This document shows positions 47,961 to 59,234 of a stretch of 64,000 nucleotides of DNA, piece by piece. Origin of the DNA: Aphrophora alni (taxonomy: Eukaryota; Arthropoda; Insecta; Hemiptera; Aphrophoridae). Positions within the stretch are counted from its first letter, which is position 1; each line of letters begins with the position of its first letter. The stretch lies in contig OY740774.1 in the NCBI GenBank assembly GCA_963513935.1, positions 27,609,949-27,673,948 of the forward strand. The letters are read 5' to 3'. The notes under the pieces were generated by a model, which had not been told where the DNA came from, did not search any database, and saw nothing but the letters and a program-made list of their open reading frames with translations. Made by a program: the position numbers and the translations under genes.

Positions 47961-49360
47961 GTTGTAGTTTAGGAATTACTTCATTCATATTATAAACCAA
48001 ACGCCTCATTGGTTGTGGTAGTTTTTACTTAACCCTCCATTCGCTGTACGACCCAGACTCGGGTCGTTCGCTGACGGATGGTTTAGTCTAACAACCCAAA
48101 AAGACGAATTTTGAACCGTCCTATCGCAATAAATAAAATACCGTTGAAAAGCTAATGTTCCGTAGATGAAAAAAAAAAAGTTATAAATAATATTTAAAAA
48201 ATTGGTAAAGTTTGCATATTTTTATGCGTAAAATCAAAGATTTGAACTGTGCGGTTGTAAGTAGAAATGACGCCATTTTTTGTCATATGTTCACAAATAT
48301 ATTTTTCTGTCAAACAGGTCGACCAAAACATTGTTCTGTAGATCACATCTTTCTCTTTCGATCTGTGGTTTACAAATTGATCTATGAGTCATAGATCACA
48401 AGATATATCTATTTAACCAAAGGGAACAAATTTCACTTGGCATTCGGTGCAGTATGATAATCGATTATTCGATCGATATTTTGTAACCGATCTTTACAGT
48501 ATGTTGCAGAGAAGATTTCATTCTACAAGTTGGTATTACTTGCTATATCCTACAGTTAGTTTTAGGTTATTGTTTTTTACTTGGAAGTTAGCAATGTTTG
48601 TGTACTAAAATGACATGTGAAAGGCGTATTGTGTATTGACTTGGGATTATATTTCTGTTATTCTAAAGGTTTGTTTTATTTATTTATTATAAATTGTGTA
48701 TACAAATTACAATATCAGTATTATTGTTTGTAGAATTTATTGTTTCGAGTGAATGTTATTGCCAAACATCAAATATTGAGGCTATCTAGAGATAGATGTT
48801 ATGTTGTAATTTGGTCTTCCTTTAAAGCAAATTTGTAACAAAATACATTGTTTACTAATAACAATAATTTCGTGTAATGAAAATTTTATATATTGATTAT
48901 GTTTATACCAAAATGTATGCAAAATGTCTATAAATTTATATAGGCCTATCTATAAATACAGATAGGTTATGATATATCTGGTCTGACCATATTAGCAAGT
49001 TTCCATTAGTTTATATATCAAAATAATTTTCTCTAATGAAAATTTTATAAATTGATTGTTTTTACCAAAATGTATGCAAAATGTTTATAAATTTATATAG
49101 GTCTGTCTATAAAATTTTTTTATTGGTTTATATACCTATTTCTGTGGAATTTTGCCTCCATTACTTTCCGATTTTTTGCTATTTGACATAATAAATCCAA
49201 ATTTTTTACATCTAAAAGTTTTTGCATTACACACATAAAATCTATGTATCTTTGTTTGAACATAGGTAATAAAAACTTGGGTTTTGAATAATAATTATAT
49301 TGTTGGTGAATTTTTGAGAATAGTTACCAAATATTCACTTTTTACGTAAAAATGAACCAT

Positions 49361-49385
49361 GTTTAATGAAAATTGTATAAATTGA
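49361..49385 (+). other. Paralogous empty site of the piggyBac insertion
   Basis: CCATGTTTAATGAAAATTG in copy C corresponds to CCATGT-TTAA at 29633-29642 joined to TTAA-TGAAAATTG at 32584-32595 in copy F. The preceding CTTTTTACGTAAAAAT and following CAACTTTTATCCACAAATAT are also shared. Confidence 0.88.
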
Positions 49386-49569
49386 TATTTTGTTTTAGCA
49401 ACTTTTATCCACAAATATATTACAAATCTCTAGTATACTTCAAAAAATTTTAAAAAAATTGTATGGTGTACATTACTATTTCTGTGAAATTCTTCCCTCC
49501 ATTACTTTCTGATTTTTTGCTATTTGACATAATAAATCCAAATTTTTTACATCTAACATTTTTTTTTAT

Positions 49570-49872
49570 CAGGGTTCGGCGGCGAGATCTGGCGCGACTG
49601 CCCGACCTATACTCGGGCTTAGGCTTCAATATGTTAATTGCAGTCCAGTACTGTATTATGTACATTACAGTAACAGTACCATTAGTTAATATGTGTCAGA
49701 GTGTAACAAGTGTCGCTGGGTATCGGCATGGGCCGGTAATGATTGCATGTGCGGCTTATCACTGCTTAGACCGGCACCGCGACCGACTTATCTCCGACTC
49801 GGGGAAATCCGGATTTTTCAGAATCCGGACCGGCCGTCCGCCACAATAGTCCGCATTTATGAGAGTCTACTG
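49570..49872 (-). mobile_element. Truncated pogo/Tigger-type element end
   Basis: The right border, inverted, reads CAGTAGACTCTCATAAATGC, a Tigger-like terminal repeat next to TA. The segment is strikingly GC-rich within AT-rich repeat (GGCGGCGAGATCTGGCGCG, CCGGACCGGCCGTCCGCC). The opposite end is missing. It interrupts one AT-rich unit of copy C. Confidence 0.65.
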
Positions 49873-50120
49873 TATATATAAATTGTGTATAAAATAAATA
49901 TTACTATTTTTGTTGATTTTTTGAAAATAAAAGTATCAATTTCCCTTTTTTCGTAAACCTTTTTTTTTTTGAAAATGTAACAATTTTTTTTTTTCCCTAA
50001 ATATATTCACAAATATTATACAAAACTTTTGTATATCTTGAAAAAAGGTGGTAAGTTATTGATTTTGGATGATACAGGTTTTTCTGAAAAAAGTTAACTT
50101 CATTTTTTGACATCAAACAC

Positions 50121-50781
50121 ACTTAGATGTTCATTCTAAAGCAGTTTGAGGGATCGTTTTCATTTCCTAGCAAATTGTTGCCATGGACATAGGAATACTC
50201 TTGTGCCAAATTTCATTAAAATAGGTTTAGTAGTTTCCAAGAATAAACCTTGTAAAACTGGCAAAAACATGATACTAATTTCCTCACACACCCATTTATA
50301 AAACCAATCACAGAAAAAAAATTTCCCAAAAAATCTCTAATACTACTTATACATTACAAGACGTGAGGGGGGATGTAATTTTCTTTGTTACTGAATTGTT
50401 GGCATAAAAGAAAATCTCCCTTTATCAAATTCTTGTAAATTTAGGTTAATATTTTGAAATATTTTTATATAAAAAGAGCTTAAGCTTGCTTCACCTGTTC
50501 CAAAAACTCATCTAAGCATATATCATACATGATTTAAAATTTGTTTTTAATGAAAAGGTTCATTTTCGTTTTTTGTCAATTATTTCTGAATAATACTTTA
50601 TTTTTCTGTAGTTTTCTTTTATTTACGTACTTAATCTTCAAATTTGAAAGAAATTAGAGCCAATTTTAAGAACGTTTTCTTTTCTAACAGCTCCAAATGT
50701 GATTTTTTCCCCCCCTCCCTGATAGTATTTTTGCAGAGATTTTTACAAAGATCCCATACAAAAAAACTATTAAAGTAAAAT

Positions 50782-50866
<85 letters not shown>

Positions 50867-50930
50867 CCTTGGTTAAAAATGAACAAACAACTAGAAGAGT
50901 AATAACAATAATACAAAATAGGAATAAACA

Positions 50931-50985
<55 letters not shown>

Positions 50986-51742
50986 TTTTTTTTGTCTTTA
51001 TTTATAATAAAGATAAAAAGGGATAAACATAATGATAATTAAAAGGTTTCAATAATATTTTATCAACTAAACTAAATCTAAAAAAAAAATGAAAGAAAAT
51101 AAATTATAAAATGATTATCAAAATATTATTTAACAGTGAGAAAGTCTAATTTAATATTAAAACATAAAATTTTCCTTTAAATTTAAATATATAATATAAA
51201 TTAATTTCATCACACCTGTGCAACTAACAACCCGTACCAATATACAATATGGATAGATTTTAAAGACTCCAGGAGGGGGTTTAATAAACACCATACAGAA
51301 GCCATAAAAAATTTGCTTTTTATAACGGTTCTGTATTTTGGTATAATAAGTACCTCTGACCCCTTTCTAGTACTCTCAGTGTACCAATATTGGAGGCAGA
51401 GATTTTTTTCACCAAGTACGTTGGCACTCCAGTTTGTAACAAAAGTCAGTACATGAAACTTTCTTAAAAAATAATCTAGTTTAAAAAACGAAAAAAATAT
51501 GGCAGCCAAGATGTTGTGTCTGCCCTTCATTTGAGTAAATTTGATCAAAATTGGTCACTCATCTGGACTACAGAGAAATGTAGACAATATATCATTCTAA
51601 AACTACTTTTTTATATTCAGACGACCACATCAATGGATATTTCCATGGAAAAAGTGTTATTGATTTTTGACCCATCACATAACATTTTCGATACTACGTA
51701 ACAATATAAAATAATACATATGTATACATTTTTTGTACTCAC
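50121..51742. other. Intron sequence with long TA/CA microsatellites
   Basis: After copy C. (TA)n(CA)n(TA)n tracts lie at about 50785-50866 and 50937-50976, separated by 70 bp of A-rich sequence. The rest, up to the exon 5 donor, shows nothing recognisable. Confidence 0.6.
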
Positions 51743-52014
51743 CTTTTCTGCACTTTTAGTTCATTGACTAAAAATTGTAACAGTCCTGACAGTTCAAGAT
51801 TGTATTTCTTGAATATATAGCCACAGAATGAAGCAAGACTTTGAAGCCATAGTGACAACGATGTACTGTCATGTTTTAATGGATCTCTATTCCCTACTGC
51901 GAGAGCTTCAATAACACAATAGCCTAGCACATCATATGACATACTAGTCAGGTACTTGAGTGAGTCTACCACAGGAATTATTAAGTTATCATACGACTGA
52001 ATCTGAATGAGAAT
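51743..52014 (-). CDS. THOC2: THOC2 exon 5 (local)
   Basis: Codes local residues 243-332 plus 2 nt. It carries the very conserved [20 protein letters not shown], then [37 protein letters not shown] and [13 protein letters not shown]. The acceptor is tgttgcag and the donor gtgagt. The split codon with exon 6 gives Ser. Length and spacing match the vertebrate block without insertions, so the exon looks intact. Confidence 0.96.
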
Positions 52015-52244
52015 CTGCAACATCATGTATTTATTATTGTTGTTACTAAAATATATTGTGTATAAATAATTTTTAACAATGAGCGAATTTAGTTAAACGT
52101 AACATTTGTTAAAATATGTTGCCATTAAAGAGGAGAAAAGTACAAAAATTTTAGATTTTGTTATTGACAGTGGAAGTTTTAACAGCCAAATAGAGATGAT
52201 TACATGGCAAAATTTGGTCTAGAATTTTTGTACTAAAAAATTCA

Positions 52245-52510
52245 AATATTAATGCACTTCTTATACGTATACGCCATTATGAACTTATCTACCCACGTAT
52301 GAAATATGGAGTGTTCTTGTGGAATGACTCTTCAAGTCGGTGAATATAAAGGGTTTTATGCTTTAAAAAAAACAGTTTAGGCCTATGGTGGGTTCAAATA
52401 AGATGATGCACACCATCATGCTACTTACCCAGCCCCATCATACAATGTCTAAAGAATAGATCCTCTAAATGTAATGTCCAAAAGTTGGTTTCTAGGGCGC
52501 ACTTACTTAT
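52245..52510 (+). pseudogene. Reverse-transcriptase thumb fragment (non-LTR)
   Basis: LIRIRHYELIYPRMKYGVFL WNDSSSR is the Y--S---YGI-FWG-SS pattern just after the catalytic region in Jockey/CR1-like reverse transcriptases. Shifted pieces (LKKNSLG, AHHHATYPAPS) follow with stops. Badly decayed; no ends identified. Confidence 0.55.
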
Positions 52511-52538
52511 TAGTTATTACTAGAACAAATTATTATAT

Positions 52539-52620
52539 CAGGGTGTCCAGTGGTCTGGGCTCAAAAAATTCAAGCATAATTCAAGAATTTCAAGATTTGA
52601 GTTTAAAAAAAACTCTCGTC
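52539..52620 (+). mobile_element. Possible hAT end (CAGGGTGTCC)
   Basis: CAGGGTGTCCAGTGGTCTGG followed by repeated ATTCAAG words resembles the ends of hAT elements like the one at 9634. No partner end was found within the intron; GGTGTCCAG at 53508 is in the same, not the inverted, orientation. Confidence 0.35.
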
Positions 52621-53707
52621 GACAAATTAATTCTGCTTTAATATACTGTAGGCAATATCTCCAAAACCAAAGGCAAGATAAAAACATATTTTTACAAAAT
52701 TTAACCTCATTCTAATTTTGTGTTTATTTTATTATTATTTTTAATTTTTAAAATACATGCTTATAAAAGTCGTTAGTTATTATTTATGAAAATAATACTT
52801 TTAGAAATGACAACAAAAGCTAAAGAATACTACGATGAAAATGCAACAGGACAAAATTATCAACATTATGCACAGGAATGCTTAAGGACTTAGGTAGGAG
52901 GAGGAATGGTGAAAAGTTGAAAAAAGAAGTGATTGAAATTGGAATCAAGATAGTGTTACATTCAATAATCTTCATTGATGAAGGAACCCACCCGAAATTA
53001 GAAAATTAGTGAATGTTAAATCTCTCCAGACAACTTGTATTATTCATACACAATTCATTATAACATGTGGCAATCGGTGAGTTGAAAATCTTGTCCAGCC
53101 TAGACAACCAATAACATGAGGTCGATGTCAGTTTTAGTTTTCTTCTTTTTTAAACATTGATGCAAAAATGATGAACTGAATGGGTGATGTTTATTTTTGT
53201 GAGAAATTGTGAGGAACTGCAATATCAGAAATTGTGCGTATGCTGGCTGCCAACTATGCTTACGGAACAATAGAAAATGAAACTATAGATCAATGTAGTA
53301 GCCTTTCTGAAACGATCTTGGCTAAGAACAATTCGATAATTCCCCTATAACCGACCTCACATTGAGCGATTTTCATGTGTTTCAATATCTAAAATCCCTC
53401 CTTGCTGGGTGGTGGTTCCACAAAGACAACATCAAACAAGTAATTACCTTCACTTGAGGTGTACATGGCAAATGGAATTTTTCTAAGATGAAGGGTTACA
53501 ACACTTGGTGTCCAGCAAAAATTATATAAAAAGTACCGTAAGCTCAAATAATAAATAGCAATAAAAATGTGTTTGGAAATATATTTTTATTTAAAAGCCC
53601 ATTGGAACTTACAATTACATACTAAATTATCATTGATTTTATAGAAAGTCCAAAGAGGGTTATTATTTATATTAATACTACACACAGCAATGATTTGATG
53701 CACTTAC
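52621..53707. other. Intron sequence beside exon 4
   Basis: Nothing recognised; no open frame of note. Confidence 0.35.
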
Positions 53708-53894
53708 ATAATCAAATAAAAAGCCTGGTGAATAATGTGTCAATTTCCCTATATGCCTCCCAACTGGTTTTATTGTTTCTTTACTAACTCTCTTCATAAT
53801 GGACTTTATCTTCTTTTGAGCTTCACCTTTTCTTCTTAAAAGTTTTGCATGTTGTTGATAAGTTTCATTTTTCCATTGGCAATACAAGCAATAC
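53708..53894 (-). CDS. THOC2: THOC2 exon 4 (local)
   Basis: Codes local residues 180-242. It begins YCLYCQWKNETYQQH, the counterpart of the family's Y-R-LYGQWKNETY block, then IKSIMKRVSKETIKPVGRHI and GKLTHYSPGFLFDY. The acceptor is ccttatag and the donor gtaagt; it ends in phase 0. CQWKNETY in place of the commoner GQWKNETY is a small substitution. The 3.4-kb intron before it holds a foldback repeat and a G-rich tract. Confidence 0.95.
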
Positions 53895-53972
53895 CTATAA
53901 GGAATTAAAAATACAAACATTAAAATAAGGTTAGAGTTTAATAGGACACATAGCCTATTAGGTTAGATTTTG

Positions 53973-54545
53973 TATGGACAGGAGACACAGGCTTACCTTG
54001 GAAAATGGTCCTTGGTATTACCTAATAGTACACAAATAAGAAAACACACATGCACACACACACGCTAAAGTTCTGAAATATTTCGTAAACTAAGTTCACT
54101 TTCTCAATCAGTAGAGAGTATAAAAAGAAGACGGAATTGTTTTAATCTAGGATGGATCTGTGAGTGTCGAACCACAGAGGTTTTTTTTTCTCTCTTAAGT
54201 CTGTTGGGAGAAGAAAAAGGATAAATGATGATTTATCACAGAATAAGGTTAAGAAGTTCTCTAAATTGTGTGACCCATTAATGAGACAGTTCCCATTTTC
54301 TTAGTTCTGAGGAGTTATATTCTGGAGGGAGTGATTTTATAATTTTTGTCATCAAAAAAATGTTGTGGATTGATGTATGTTGTGCAATTAGTTTCTTTAT
54401 ATCCGTCATTTTTATACCCTGGTGCTTAGGTTGTCTATGGTTAGGCCAATATCGGTTGTCTTTAGTGATTTTTTATGTGTTTTCTTATTTGTGTACTCAA
54501 GGACCTCTTTCCAATGTCTTGGCCTGTCTCCTATCTATACTAAAT
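53973..54545. repeat. Foldback element with arms of about 90 bp
   Basis: The left arm GGAGACACAGGCTTACCTTG ... CACAAATAAGAAAACACAC (53980-54045) and the inverted right arm GGAGACAGGCCAAGACATTG ... CACAAATAAGAAAACACAT pair across a centre of about 430 bp. Part of the left half is repeated at 13970-14215. Nothing is coded. Probably a foldback MITE or two copies inserted head to head. Confidence 0.6.
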
Positions 54546-55440
54546 TGAAAGAAACATTAAAATAATTTATTTTAAAAACATATAAATTTTTAGCTACACT
54601 CTTAACTATAATGATATATATTATTGTTCCTTTTTTTTCTAACATCTATAATACTTATGTTACAAAATAATTTAAAAAATCATCGGCAGCTTTCTTATCA
54701 GTGGTCAGCAAAACTGATATAAAATGAGTAAGCCTAAATCTTGAAAAGTTGCTGTGTTTAGATATTAGTTTTTGGAAACAAACCAGAGGTACAAAACATC
54801 CTCTGCGACTATTTATAACATTAGATTAAATTATTGGTAGGGGTTTGATAACAGTGTGACTTTAAAAAGGCTCAGAGTAAATTACTAACTGAAATTTGGA
54901 CATCTTCAGGAATTGTTTAGCCTCAAGGACCACCTGAATTACAACACCATACCTCAAAATCTCAACCAGTACTTGTGAGGCTTAACTTGGATTACTTATA
55001 ACCAAAATATATCTTGAAATTAATTTTTAACTAGCCTAATTATTAAATCAACCATTCTTAATGTAGCGAAATCGTTGTCTTTACCTATTCGGCTGTGCAC
55101 AATTCAATTAATATCCCTGAAAAGGGGCTATGCCTCCCAATTGGAAACTAGGAACTCTGGTGATATTTAAATTAAAGTGAATATTACAGAGATCTACCGT
55201 CTATGTATTACTGTCTGATATATGCTACACGGATATATCTACTGTCACTTCCAGAGTTAAATTAGCACAAAAGGTTTGATAATGTACTCAAATGAAAGAA
55301 ATTGAAGATGTATACAGTATCATTTTCACTCATAATGACAATCTCGCTCGCAAAATTTAATACGGACTAAACATATTGCAGGTAAACCATGCATTAAGAT
55401 AAAACCGTGGAATTGATTGACAAATGTCACAACATACGTG
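54546..55440. other. Intron sequence, nothing recognised
   Basis: AT-rich with no motif or repeat identified. Confidence 0.35.
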
Positions 55441-55590
55441 TTTCTCCTTGGCCTGTACAGTATTTTTAGATGAAGGTTGGGGCTTTATATGTGTAAATGA
55501 AATGTTTTCAGTAATCTCATTGGTCTGTATAGTATTTTTAGACAAGGGGTGGGGCTTTATTTGTGTAAATGAACTGTGAAACACAACCCT
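55441..55590 (-). repeat. 72-bp tandem duplication within a small frame
   Basis: GTA-AGTATTTTTAGA and GGGGCTTTAT-TGTGTAAATG occur twice, 72 bp apart. Since 72 is divisible by three, the minus-strand frame 55357-55611 reads SFTQIKPHPLSKNTIQ and SFTHIKPQPSSKNTVQ in succession, then HVCCDICQS. No known family; could be a decayed zinc-finger or repeat-protein fragment. Confidence 0.5.
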
Positions 55591-56047
55591 ATTTCCAAGA
55601 ATTGAAGACAACAGTTCCTATGAACAAAACTAATTTGTACACAACCCAATGAAATGACCTTCACAACTGCAGCATTTTTCCCGTATGATATTTTAAATCT
55701 TTATACAGTCTTAAAACTGTACTACTGTATACAGTTTTATTTCAGGTAGCTATAAATAAATCAATGAAGTTTTATGTATATAAAGAAAGTTAAAATGTGA
55801 TTTTTTGGTAATTTCGTAATACAATACTTGGGATTCACATTAGTTAATACGAAAAATCGTTTAACATTTCTTTGTGCAACGTTTCTATTTTTTACAAACC
55901 GAACTTTTTTTCTGTACTACCTCGGTTAACCCGGTTAGTCGGGACTCAGATAAGCATGGCTCTACTGCACTAATAACCATACGAAAGTATATAGTTCGAA
56001 TTTTCTACCTACAAAATATATTTAAAACAATTTTTCAATCCAACTGT

Positions 56048-56076
56048 GGGGGTGGGGGTCGGGGTCGGGGTCGGGG
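56048..56076 (+). repeat. G-run array, quadruplex-capable
   Basis: Five runs of four to five G separated by T or TC in 29 bp, inside AT-rich intron. This is the template strand for THOC2. Confidence 0.85.
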
Positions 56077-56697
56077 TCATTGTTTGTAACTTATCAGATC
56101 CAAATTTTGACAGAGAGAATAAATTATGTGAAATCAATTTATTTTAAGTCAGAACTGACCACGTTATTGATTTTTGTTGGTCTTTTTCTGGGAATCCGTC
56201 TAGAATAATATGGTTTTGAGATAACAAATAATCCTTTTTTAAAATGAAAGAGAAGAAAATAGTGATGTTTACTTTTTAACAATTAAAAACTTTCTTTAAG
56301 ATATAAAATGTCTCAATTTGATCCTAAAATAATTATTTGTAAATAATCACCAAATATTATGACAAATTAAAAATTTTACATCCACTGAAACACTTTTTTT
56401 TTCAAACAAGTATGACCAAAAAGTGTTTTGCCTCCAAAAAAACAAAACAACAACTTTTTCCTAATTTTGATACCCAAAATAATTTCCTAAAATTTGGTAA
56501 ATTTTTTTATACATTTTGGATGTTTTAACATTATATAAATATTTCAATTAAAGTCAATGTTATAAGATACAATCTTGTTGAGTACTGTGGTGAAATTCAC
56601 AATAATAATTTGAATTTGCCCCTAACCACAATCACTGGAACTTAATAAAACACAATTATCTGATTAATTGTTCTTTATTAATTATATCCACTTAATG

Positions 56698-56740
56698 CCC
56701 TGATGTACATTTCGATAACATGGTTATCATCATCGTAGGG
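56698..56740 (-). repeat. Short hairpin with hammerhead-like core
   Basis: On the minus strand CTACGATGATGATAAC, CATG, TTATCGAAATGTAC: a stem (GATAAC/GTTATC) between CGATGA and CGAAA. Same arrangement as at 4025 and 47803. The first box departs from CTGATGA by one base. Confidence 0.4.
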
Positions 56741-57291
56741 TCTTGCTTATAAACTAAATCTGACCTTACATATCTATTACTGTTATTAGATTTTAATTGA
56801 AAAGTGACAAGAGTTTGTCACATCGAAAATTGATGTCTATAAAGAGTGAAATAATTTACTCTATAATCTCGTGGTAATTACAAGTGATTAATAAAAAAAA
56901 CTGCAGGATTTTCCTCTGCAAAACGACTAAAATTGACACAGAGAAGTTTATGGTCAAAGATTATATGGCTTGTTAAATGATACTTTAACACAAAAATAAT
57001 AGCTTCATCTTAATTTTGAAGCCAAGAAAAACCCTTCTTTAAACTTCTGACTAGTTTTGAGATATAGGAGCATTATAATTTGCAAGTCTATTCCCCCGAG
57101 TATTTTATCCAAATTTTATAGTTAGTGTTTTACTTGGGAGTATAATTAAGTTTTAGCAATCAACCAACCTCAATCAATAAATTAACTTAATATTAACCAA
57201 ACTTAAAGAATACTTTCTTATTTTGTCTAGCTATAATAAAATGTTTGACAATTAAACTTAACTACAGGATATCTATAAAATTAAAAAATAC
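56741..57291. other. Intron sequence beside exon 3
   Basis: Nothing recognised. Confidence 0.4.
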
Positions 57292-57458
57292 CTGAACTGA
57301 TAAGGGTACAGCTTAACAATATTCCAAATTTCTTCTGCCACACAACAATTACAATCCAAGTACGAAAGTGTAGGTAAGATGACTTCATCCAGGAGAGAAA
57401 TAGTATCATAGTATAAGGAGTCTTCTTCTGGAATGGGTAAATGTGCATCTACTCCTGC
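57292..57458 (-). CDS. THOC2: THOC2 exon 3 (local)
   Basis: Codes local residues 125-179 plus 2 nt. Recognisable blocks are PEEDSLYYDTISLLDEVILP, TLSYLDCNCCVAEEIW and KLYPYQF. The DEVILP...LDCNCC signature is one of the best conserved in THOC2. The acceptor is attgtag and the donor gtattt, a weaker but acceptable site. The phase-2 end joins exactly with the single leading base of exon 4 to restore Arg. Confidence 0.94.
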
Positions 57459-58493
57459 CTACAATCATAAAAAACACCTCACATCCATTTTTGTCTTGCC
57501 GTATGGTATTTCTGCTAAAAATGAATTAATGTCCATTGACAGATATTATTTTAATTTACAAGTCACATGTATTTCAAGGTCGTGCTGCTATAACATTTTT
57601 AATTAGGTTTAAATGAATTATAACAAAATTGTGTACAGTTATCCTATAAACCTAGAGTAATTGAGTTTCATCAAAACTAATAGAAATAAATACTGACCAA
57701 ATCTCAAAGAAAAGTGATCAATGGTGGCTTTTACATCTGGATATATAATTATATACACAAAGTTTGAGACAACAGGTGTACATAAGAAGGTGATTCCATC
57801 CATTATTGTATAATGGTGAAAAGAACATTTTGTTCAGGAATTGTGGAATTGATGACACAAATTTTTTATCTAAAGCTGAGATTTTATGTTAAAATTTTAG
57901 GTTTATAAAACTCAAAACATGGATGGAAGTCATCAAAACCTTCACAAAGTAACTAACATAGCTGAAGTTTAAATGATCAGAGAACAAAACTACAATAGCT
58001 ATTCAATTTTAAAAAATTTGTACCTTTGTAATTTTATAAATATATGATTTGAAAATTATTCATTTTCATTTTTATATAGAATTTGTTTTGTTTCATTGAA
58101 ATCAAACATTGAAATGCTATAGGTTGAAATTATTGTGATTTAAGTGGAAAAGTTGTGTATAAAAAATTTACTAACTGGAAATAGTTGATATTCATGATTT
58201 ATCATATGGTGTTTGCATCACAATAAAATCTAAACTAATTGTGCACGGATGAAAGTGTAACAAACACCATGTAATTAAAACCTTTGCACCAACATCTGCC
58301 AAGGCTTAACAATACTTCACAGCAGATAGGAGCATATTCCTAGACCTTCAGATGTGCTTCATACTGACTCAATAGTAAAATTAAAATTACAATAAAATTT
58401 ATAAGTTGGAACATCTGAGAATAAAAAATTACAATTAAGTTCGTTAATTTATGACAAAGTTAGTATTTGTAAAATTAGCAGATCTAAACTTAC
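57459..58493. other. Intron between exons 2 and 3
   Basis: 1.0-kb AT-rich intron without recognisable repeats. Confidence 0.5.
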
Positions 58494-58692
58494 CTGACTG
58501 AGGGCAGCTTTCAACACTCTTAATACTTTATATACAAGAACCAAATCATGATGAAGTGAAGGTCCTAAGGCAAGTAACATAGGGATCACATGCTCTCTTA
58601 ATCCCAGGAATGAGATTGGAGGCTTTGGAGCCAAATTACTGCTAGGAGGAGGTACAGGGGAACCTAATATCTTTGGACCCAGTCCACTATTT
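58494..58692 (-). CDS. THOC2: THOC2 exon 2 (local)
   Basis: Codes local residues 58-124. The first base completes the split Lys codon of the previous exon. The start is a Gly/Pro/Ser-rich linker (NSGLGPKILG, then VPPPSSN), followed by a helical block with FLGLREHVIPMLLALGPSLH and VYKVLRVLKAALSQ. The acceptor is ttacag and the donor gtaagt. It ends in phase 0. The linker is the less conserved part of the N-terminal region; the LREHVIPMLL helix is typical of the family. Confidence 0.93.
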
Positions 58693-59234
58693 CTGTAACA
58701 CACAAATTGTTGTAAGAACAAAGAGGTTTATTTTTTTACACAACTATACAACAATAAGTAGGCTACTTAAAAATTAACAAATGAGTTTATTACTAATAAA
58801 GAATTAACTTTTGTTTAATTAATTATTTTTTGAAGATAATTTATTATCTATGTATATCCAAAGGTCAAAGCATTATACCTTCTATATCAGAGTCGGTACA
58901 TTATGCCGAAGTAAGCTGAAATGTTGTGACACATGGAGTAAGAAACGCGAAACAATTGTTGACGTTTCAGAAAAGTGTACCACTTTTGTTAGTACCTGTG
59001 CAAAATTATAAATCAACTCAAGTTGAGGAAGAAAATATTTAGAGGAGGTGGCCGATGACGAATCTTGTGAAAATGATTATAATTTTAAAGATATTTAATA
59101 CTTAATTTATTTGAATTTTGTGAATAATATTGTTTACATTTTATATCATTCCAACTGTAATGTAAATGTGATTTTTTATAATTTGATTTATTATTATCAT
59201 TTAATTTAGATTCAGAAACAATAAACACCTTTAT

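Larger units (their letters stand above)
48029..50120 (+). mobile_element. TTAA-family element, copy C (right end unclear)
   Basis: The left end TTAACCCTCCATTCGC is followed by the family palindrome (48048-48067) and sequence like the inverted right part of copy A (GTAGATCACATCTTTCTCTT near 48338). From 49100 it consists of the AT-rich units (boxes TCTATGTATCTTTG near 49237, others near 49540 and 50085). A pogo end is inserted at 49570-49872. No clean right TTAA end was found. Confidence 0.65.

Noticed and set aside
50784..50978. Open frame of alternating Ile and Tyr
   Set aside because: Produced by TA microsatellites.
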